Positions 32,601-35,181 of a DNA stretch of 35,181 bases are shown one piece after another. Source of the DNA: Bacteroidota bacterium (GTDB lineage Bacteria; Bacteroidota; Bacteroidia; J057; JAJTIE01). Numbering within the stretch: the stretch's first letter is position 1; each line of letters opens with the position of its first letter. A program made the translations under genes and the position numbers. The stretch covers positions 1-35,181 of the forward strand of contig JAHBTG010000026.1 of the NCBI GenBank assembly GCA_019638695.1, in the 5' to 3' direction. The notes below the pieces were generated by a model. That model made no database searches. It saw nothing but the letters and a program-made list of their open reading frames with translations, and was not told where the DNA came from.

Positions 32601-32839
32601 GTCCAATTACCCGTAGAATCTTCTCTTAATATGTAATGAATATTTACTCTAATAGTTCTAATAGGTGTTGCTGCCAAATGGAGAGTATCTGGAATATAGA
32701 ATTTTGTCTCATTACAATCTCCTGTTACTTGTACAATTGGCAGACTATCAGGCAAAATAGAATCTACATGACATTCAGATTGAGAAAATGATTTTAATGG
32801 CAAGATAATTATTAGAGAGGCTAGTAGTACTATTTTCAT
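29681..32839 (-). CDS. Secreted M43-type metalloprotease with beta-helix and T9SS sorting domain
   Basis: The protein is 1052 residues. The signal peptide is residues 1-20. The protease domain (about 60-325) has HEVGHHLGLEH (His241, Glu242, His245, His251), DTPEN and the Met-turn NNAMGYN (Met289), followed by LTPCQIGRIHYW; this is the pappalysin/cytophagalysin (M43) pattern and looks catalytically complete. Residues 330-780 form a likely parallel beta-helix (IHVKNGGKLHIYC, VEHNTFTGCRIGLQVGG, GSLISYNTFQNGIISIY). A helical Ala/Pro-rich section follows, and the last 85 residues (LEPNPATDRLLLTL, LPGVYHCRLRARG) are a T9SS type A sorting domain. The 5' third is AT-rich and the 3' end extremely GC-rich. 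The ATG overlaps the upstream stop (ATGA). Confidence 0.88.
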   Translation of the reverse strand: MKIVLLASLIIILPLKSFSQSECHVDSILPDSLPIVQVTGDCNETKFYIPDTLHLAATPIRTIRVNIHYILREDSTGNWTPTDAGDGCSDTWNNGYRMARSIIDHANARMANNQLMHMEMPGGGYPAVLPTRIRLELTGQPDEDEDEKGVYFHYSNPYYSIFSGCYINFPTNYYVGADSIINIFLYDRTAATKEGGCAPVRIINGHNVAQITLVSFHRLFNINCSYPYRNPVSDIGNLLYHEVGHHLGLEHSWVEEDYCLDTPENTNCWNHDLFNPNCDSITKVSNNAMGYNIFTNSLTPCQIGRIHYWINNNYLSIIGLTVPPGNHPQYTGLQRYLVKDYCTRDSTQNIEITNGQDIHWRDKKLLRGDIHVKNGGKLHIYCQVHMAENTKIKVEPGGKLYVHEGAHLTNLCNQRWEGIVVVGDPFVNHNGDPRSGGYAHGFVELDKEVIIENAYKGVASHTCGIVYADTATFRNCRWGLNLDECRPTGAIMLNKSHALHCHFIADDAVPGTPGETTKHGIASWGVDRMQIHHNTFTQSYYSHNNPGTDNNAIDIWNGLADVRYNTIQGWKSGVNLSTLVNGNTTTSSAVEHNTFTGCRIGLQVGGPFYNLSAAVNTFKDTTGHTPFYGIHLDQIRGSLISYNTFQNGIISIYQKDAQPRCDGTCYEVQVFYNRFLETPVALWTQGDNRFRFFCNYMNGEDEPVWYNEGKINYAGTPHTMGTVTVPMDNIFAADNPYGLDIYSIPGVGYTNADVTFDYYHSAVSGGASVCDYDHLRPKTTGYAYPQYANRYCVDTCNYQTTPPDGGGEGLRAPAYLTATTADLPAWEDPAQPAELSPQAIRTQSARLTADPTLEYWTYLLHHRQHSTLAAELAAFSPATECQQHTQDYFRLNLRLQEARRSIQQATPAEAAQVSALLSPGCPIYSHARAWLTWHGQPVPQAEPALPAFPRIRSAHTPRHTPAPPVSPADPPRIHTLEPNPATDRLLLTLTREAPPEYPLEVLVLDWAGAVVLTHLARGRTCALCVHTLLPGVYHCRLRARGRLLDNRVFVKV

Positions 32840-33744
32840 TTTAAAAATGATTTAGTTCCATAGATACCATTAGATAAATTCACTTTCACAAAATAAATGG
32901 CTGAAGACAAGTCAGAAGTATCTAGAAATACACTCTTCTTCAAATAAGGATTACCGTTTCTAGCGATAATCCGGCCGGACACATCGTATAGCTCAATATT
33001 CTCTATTGGCTCATTGGCAGTTAAAATGATGTGATTTGAGTATCTATGGATAAGAATCTGAGCACTATTACTATGCAAATTACGACTTGTTACAAAATAC
33101 CCAGAACAGCTATCTTCGCTTGCTGTAAATGTTATATGAGTCTCTGAATCCGAATAACACATAAGGCCATAGTACCATGGATGTACAGTCAAACCCCTTC
33201 CCATAAGCCCAAAGTCATGGATATAATTATTATTATCCTCGTCAATCAAATCCAGCTCAAATAGCCGACCTATCTTCTCCACAATTAATGCACTAGAATT
33301 ATCCCTTTTAACAATCTGGAATCTAAGCTGAACTCCATCTATATCAAGGTTTCCAATACTATCAACCAGATATTTAACCGTAGTTCCTGGGGTAGGCTGA
33401 AGATAATCCATTTCGACAGTCTCAAGGGAATCGTCAACTTGAAGACTAAGGTTATAGTACTGCCTAAAGAGCAAAGGCTCAAGATCTACTAAAAATATGG
33501 TATCTCCAGATTGATGGAAGTACCTAGGATTTTCTGGGTAATCCGCAAATATGAGTTTACGGCATTGTTTATCAAGGATTGTTGTATCTTTTTCACAAAA
33601 AATCCGTGATGGTCTTTGCCAACCCCAAGGTTCCTGACCTTCAAGGCAATTCCATTCCGCCCCTACAGGAAACCATTCCGTAGGCTGCGCATAAGCCACC
33701 AATCCACCCATCCAGAGCAAGCAAGTAAGTATAAGTGTTTTCAT
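32836..33744 (-). CDS. T9SS type A cargo protein, paralogue 2, function unknown
   Basis: The protein is 302 residues. The ATG at 33744 starts the signal peptide (MKTLILTCLLWMGGLVAYAQ); the ATG at 33780 is less likely, as it lies within the upstream coding sequence. The mature N-terminus, WFPVGAEWNC, matches FAPVGARWNF of the upstream gene, so the two are related. The middle shows DTTILDKQCRKLIF and GDTIFLVDLEPLLFRQYYNLSLQ, followed by V-D-S-I-G strands, a pattern common in large Bacteroidota families of surface proteins. The C-terminal 70 residues (IENIELYDVSGRII, LDTSDLSSAIYFVKV, KSFLK) are a T9SS sorting domain. GC is about 35%. It follows its paralogue by 4 bases and overlaps the metalloprotease gene by 4. 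Confidence 0.8.
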   Translation of the reverse strand: MKTLILTCLLWMGGLVAYAQPTEWFPVGAEWNCLEGQEPWGWQRPSRIFCEKDTTILDKQCRKLIFADYPENPRYFHQSGDTIFLVDLEPLLFRQYYNLSLQVDDSLETVEMDYLQPTPGTTVKYLVDSIGNLDIDGVQLRFQIVKRDNSSALIVEKIGRLFELDLIDEDNNNYIHDFGLMGRGLTVHPWYYGLMCYSDSETHITFTASEDSCSGYFVTSRNLHSNSAQILIHRYSNHIILTANEPIENIELYDVSGRIIARNGNPYLKKSVFLDTSDLSSAIYFVKVNLSNGIYGTKSFLK

Positions 33745-33748
33745 AAGT

Positions 33749-34675
33749 CTAATAAATATGTATTTTGTGAGTTTCTCCATTACTCAATCTCAGGCAATAT
33801 AATCCCACAGCTAGGCCATCGCAAGAAATATGGACAGTATGCGTATAAATTTTCGTTGTTCTTAATACTTTCCCGGAATAGTCCATCAATTCGGCGCCTT
33901 TTATCCGGACATTATCCGTAAGCGTTAAGGATAACTGTTTATGACCCGGATTATAGGCAATAGCACTTATACTTTTCCTGCGACCAGTCCTTGAATCTGG
34001 TATTTCGCATTTAGTCGTCCACAGAGAATCTCCATAAGAATACTGGTAAAGGAAAGATGACGTTTCTGATAGTTGTGTATAGAAATAAAGGCCCCCAAAA
34101 TACCCATATAATGTACAGTAAAATGGCTGATATTCCATTCCATACTGTTGCAAATTGTCTGCCGGACAACCAGGAATAATAGACATATCCCAATGGTATG
34201 CCGAAGAGCAATTACCTAGGTATATTTCTTTCTCCATACCAAAAACAAACTTATGCGTTTTGCCAAATATAAAGGCGGTTATTACCGTATCTATTTCCAT
34301 ATTAAGGGTATAAACAGCACAAGGCTCTCGATAATACACCTGCTTTTTTAATGTATCACCCGGTTGCAGGGAGAAATCCATATACAGCAAAAAACTGTCA
34401 ATCTCAGCAGCATACTGATATACCCGCTCTGTTTCCGGTTCTATATAGAAGTACATACTCAACGCAGGAAACTGATCGTTAACCACTTCCCTACACAATC
34501 TCCCGGAAACTATCGTGTCCTTAGTAGAAGTATAAACATCTCCAATGCTCCCGAATCCCCAAAATGCCGTGTAGAAATTCCACCTCGCCCCCACCGGTGC
34601 AAAATCAAAATCCTGCGCCAGGGCCCCCACACACACCATCCAAAGCACACCAGCAAGCACAAGCGTTTTCATCAT
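33749..34675 (-). CDS. T9SS type A cargo protein, paralogue 1, function unknown
   Basis: The protein is 308 residues. Two adjacent ATGs (34675 and 34672) are possible starts, and the second gives the same MKTL opening as the paralogue. The signal peptide ends VGALAQ. The mature part shares PVGA-x-WN, STKDTIVSGRLCREVV and YFYIEPETERVYQYA with the general pattern of its neighbour. The C-terminal domain (LTLTDNVRIKGAELMDYSGKVLRTTKIY, GLAVGLYCLRLSNGETHKIHIY) is a T9SS type A sorting signal. GC is about 35%, far below the rest of the window. It is the first gene of a three-gene run of exported proteins. Confidence 0.8.
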   Translation of the reverse strand: MMKTLVLAGVLWMVCVGALAQDFDFAPVGARWNFYTAFWGFGSIGDVYTSTKDTIVSGRLCREVVNDQFPALSMYFYIEPETERVYQYAAEIDSFLLYMDFSLQPGDTLKKQVYYREPCAVYTLNMEIDTVITAFIFGKTHKFVFGMEKEIYLGNCSSAYHWDMSIIPGCPADNLQQYGMEYQPFYCTLYGYFGGLYFYTQLSETSSFLYQYSYGDSLWTTKCEIPDSRTGRRKSISAIAYNPGHKQLSLTLTDNVRIKGAELMDYSGKVLRTTKIYTHTVHISCDGLAVGLYCLRLSNGETHKIHIY

Positions 34676-34869
34676 CAGATATCTGAAATTCTCAATATAC
34701 TAAAAAAAACAAGTAAACTTCCGGTTTAGTAGCGCCAAAAGCATATTTATCCCTATATTTGGCAAACATCCGTGTGTCAATAGAAATACCATGCGGACAA
34801 AGAAAACAGATGCCCATATTGGTTCTTATGATTTTTAGTAATAAATTTGGAATAAAATAGGAATAAACG
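34676..34869. other. Divergent AT-rich intergenic region
   Basis: This 194-base gap holds a good promoter for the XRE gene (listed separately), a second TATATTTG at 34754-34761 and a 15-codon frame at 34791-34838 with no supporting evidence. An A8 run lies near the T9SS gene start. Confidence 0.55.
34819..34849 (+). promoter_or_regulatory. Bacteroidota promoter of the XRE regulator
   Basis: TTG (34819-34821) is separated by 20 bases from TAAATTTG (34842-34849), an exact -33/-7 arrangement. The ATG at 34870 follows after 20 bases containing a weak AGGA. This is the best-formed promoter in the window. Confidence 0.65.
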
Positions 34870-35181
34870 ATGGTAGGCGACAAAATACGCGAAGCCCGTG
34901 AGAAAAAAGGATACAGCCAGGAACAGCTGGCCGAACTCCTGGGCCTTAGCCAATCCACCGTCAACAAAATGGAGAATGGCAAGATCCGCCCCAACCCGCG
35001 CCGCGTAGTAGAGATCGCAGAAGCCCTGGAAGCAGACCCCCAGGAATTACTACAGGACGAAGAAGGACATTTTGTCACGATCATTAATAACACAGAGAAC
35101 AAGGCTAGTGCACAGTTTCTGTACTCAGACCGTGATGATTTGACAAAGGAGCTTATCAAAAGCAAAGACGCAGAAATCGCC
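34870..35181 (+). CDS. XRE-family helix-turn-helix regulator, cut by window end
   Basis: The frame is open for 104 codons from the ATG at 34870 to the last base. Residues 2-58 are a cro/C1-type helix-turn-helix: DKIREAREKKGYSQEQLAEL, LGLSQSTVNKMENGKIRPNPRRVVEIAEAL. After ELLQDEEGHF comes a segment (TIINNTENKASAQFLYSDRDDLTKELIKSKDAEIA) that looks like the start of a coiled coil, as in Bacteroidota XRE proteins with a C-terminal oligomerisation helix. GC returns to about 57% here, unlike the neighbouring AT-rich block. Its target cannot be told; the divergent T9SS operon is an obvious candidate. Confidence 0.88.
   Translation, partial: MVGDKIREAREKKGYSQEQLAELLGLSQSTVNKMENGKIRPNPRRVVEIAEALEADPQELLQDEEGHFVTIINNTENKASAQFLYSDRDDLTKELIKSKDAEIA

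Noticed and set aside
34791-34838. A 15-codon frame downstream of TATATTTG
   Set aside because: It is very short with no ribosome-binding signal, and it overlaps the XRE promoter region.

Overview
The window comes from a member of the Bacteroidota with unusually high GC for the phylum (about 55-58% in housekeeping regions, hand-counted on sample lines). Pointers are the bamD-rpoZ-coaBC-DUF4835 order, the Bacteroidota-type short omega subunit, several exported proteins with C-terminal type IX secretion (T9SS) sorting domains, a PorT-like beta-barrel and repeated TAnnTTTG-type -7 promoter elements. A Saprospiria- or Cytophagia-like lineage fits, but the genus cannot be fixed from the sequence.

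Layout. 1-1959 (minus): the N-terminal 466 codons of nuoL, cut by the window edge, preceded by a small lipoprotein gene. 2100-7352 (plus): bamD, rpoZ, coaBC, a DUF4835 gene, a small Sm-like protein gene and an exported alpha/beta hydrolase. 7366-12051 (minus): an OmpR-type regulator and its histidine kinase, then a secreted protein, a T9SS cargo protein carrying a 10-base homopolymer, and a lipoprotein. 12189-13941 (plus): a DUF2490 barrel overlapping a membrane-anchored coiled-coil MORN protein. 13963-18739 (minus): a beta-barrel protein, a 1059-residue RecB/AddA-like helicase-nuclease and a SirB1-type transglutaminase-like protein. 18998-21680 (plus): an exported protein, hpt and a RecD/Dda-like helicase, joined by two TGATG stop-start overlaps. 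21710-27261 (minus): an ftsH-lpxH-NHL protein-prfA-glycosyltransferase operon. 27424-29490: an MscS-type channel and a divergent small exported protein. 29681-34675 (minus): three T9SS cargo genes, the last a large M43-type metalloprotease with a beta-helix. 34870-35181 (plus): the start of an XRE-family regulator, cut by the window end.

Functionally most of the window is envelope biology (BamD, LpxH, barrels, lipoproteins, T9SS cargo, MscS) mixed with core information genes (RpoZ, PrfA, two helicases, FtsH, Hpt, CoaBC). No tRNA, rRNA, CRISPR array, insertion sequence or prophage was recognised. The accessory part is the right end. There GC drops to about 32-35% from roughly 31,860 to 34,865, and the drop begins inside the metalloprotease gene, whose 3' end is by contrast up to about 77% GC.

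The most interesting signals are: TAnnTTTG promoter elements ending only 3-8 bases before the start codon of several genes, suggesting leaderless or near-leaderless mRNAs; a small Sm-like protein encoded with rpoZ and coaBC; the compositionally mosaic metalloprotease; and a C10 tract within an exported protein gene.
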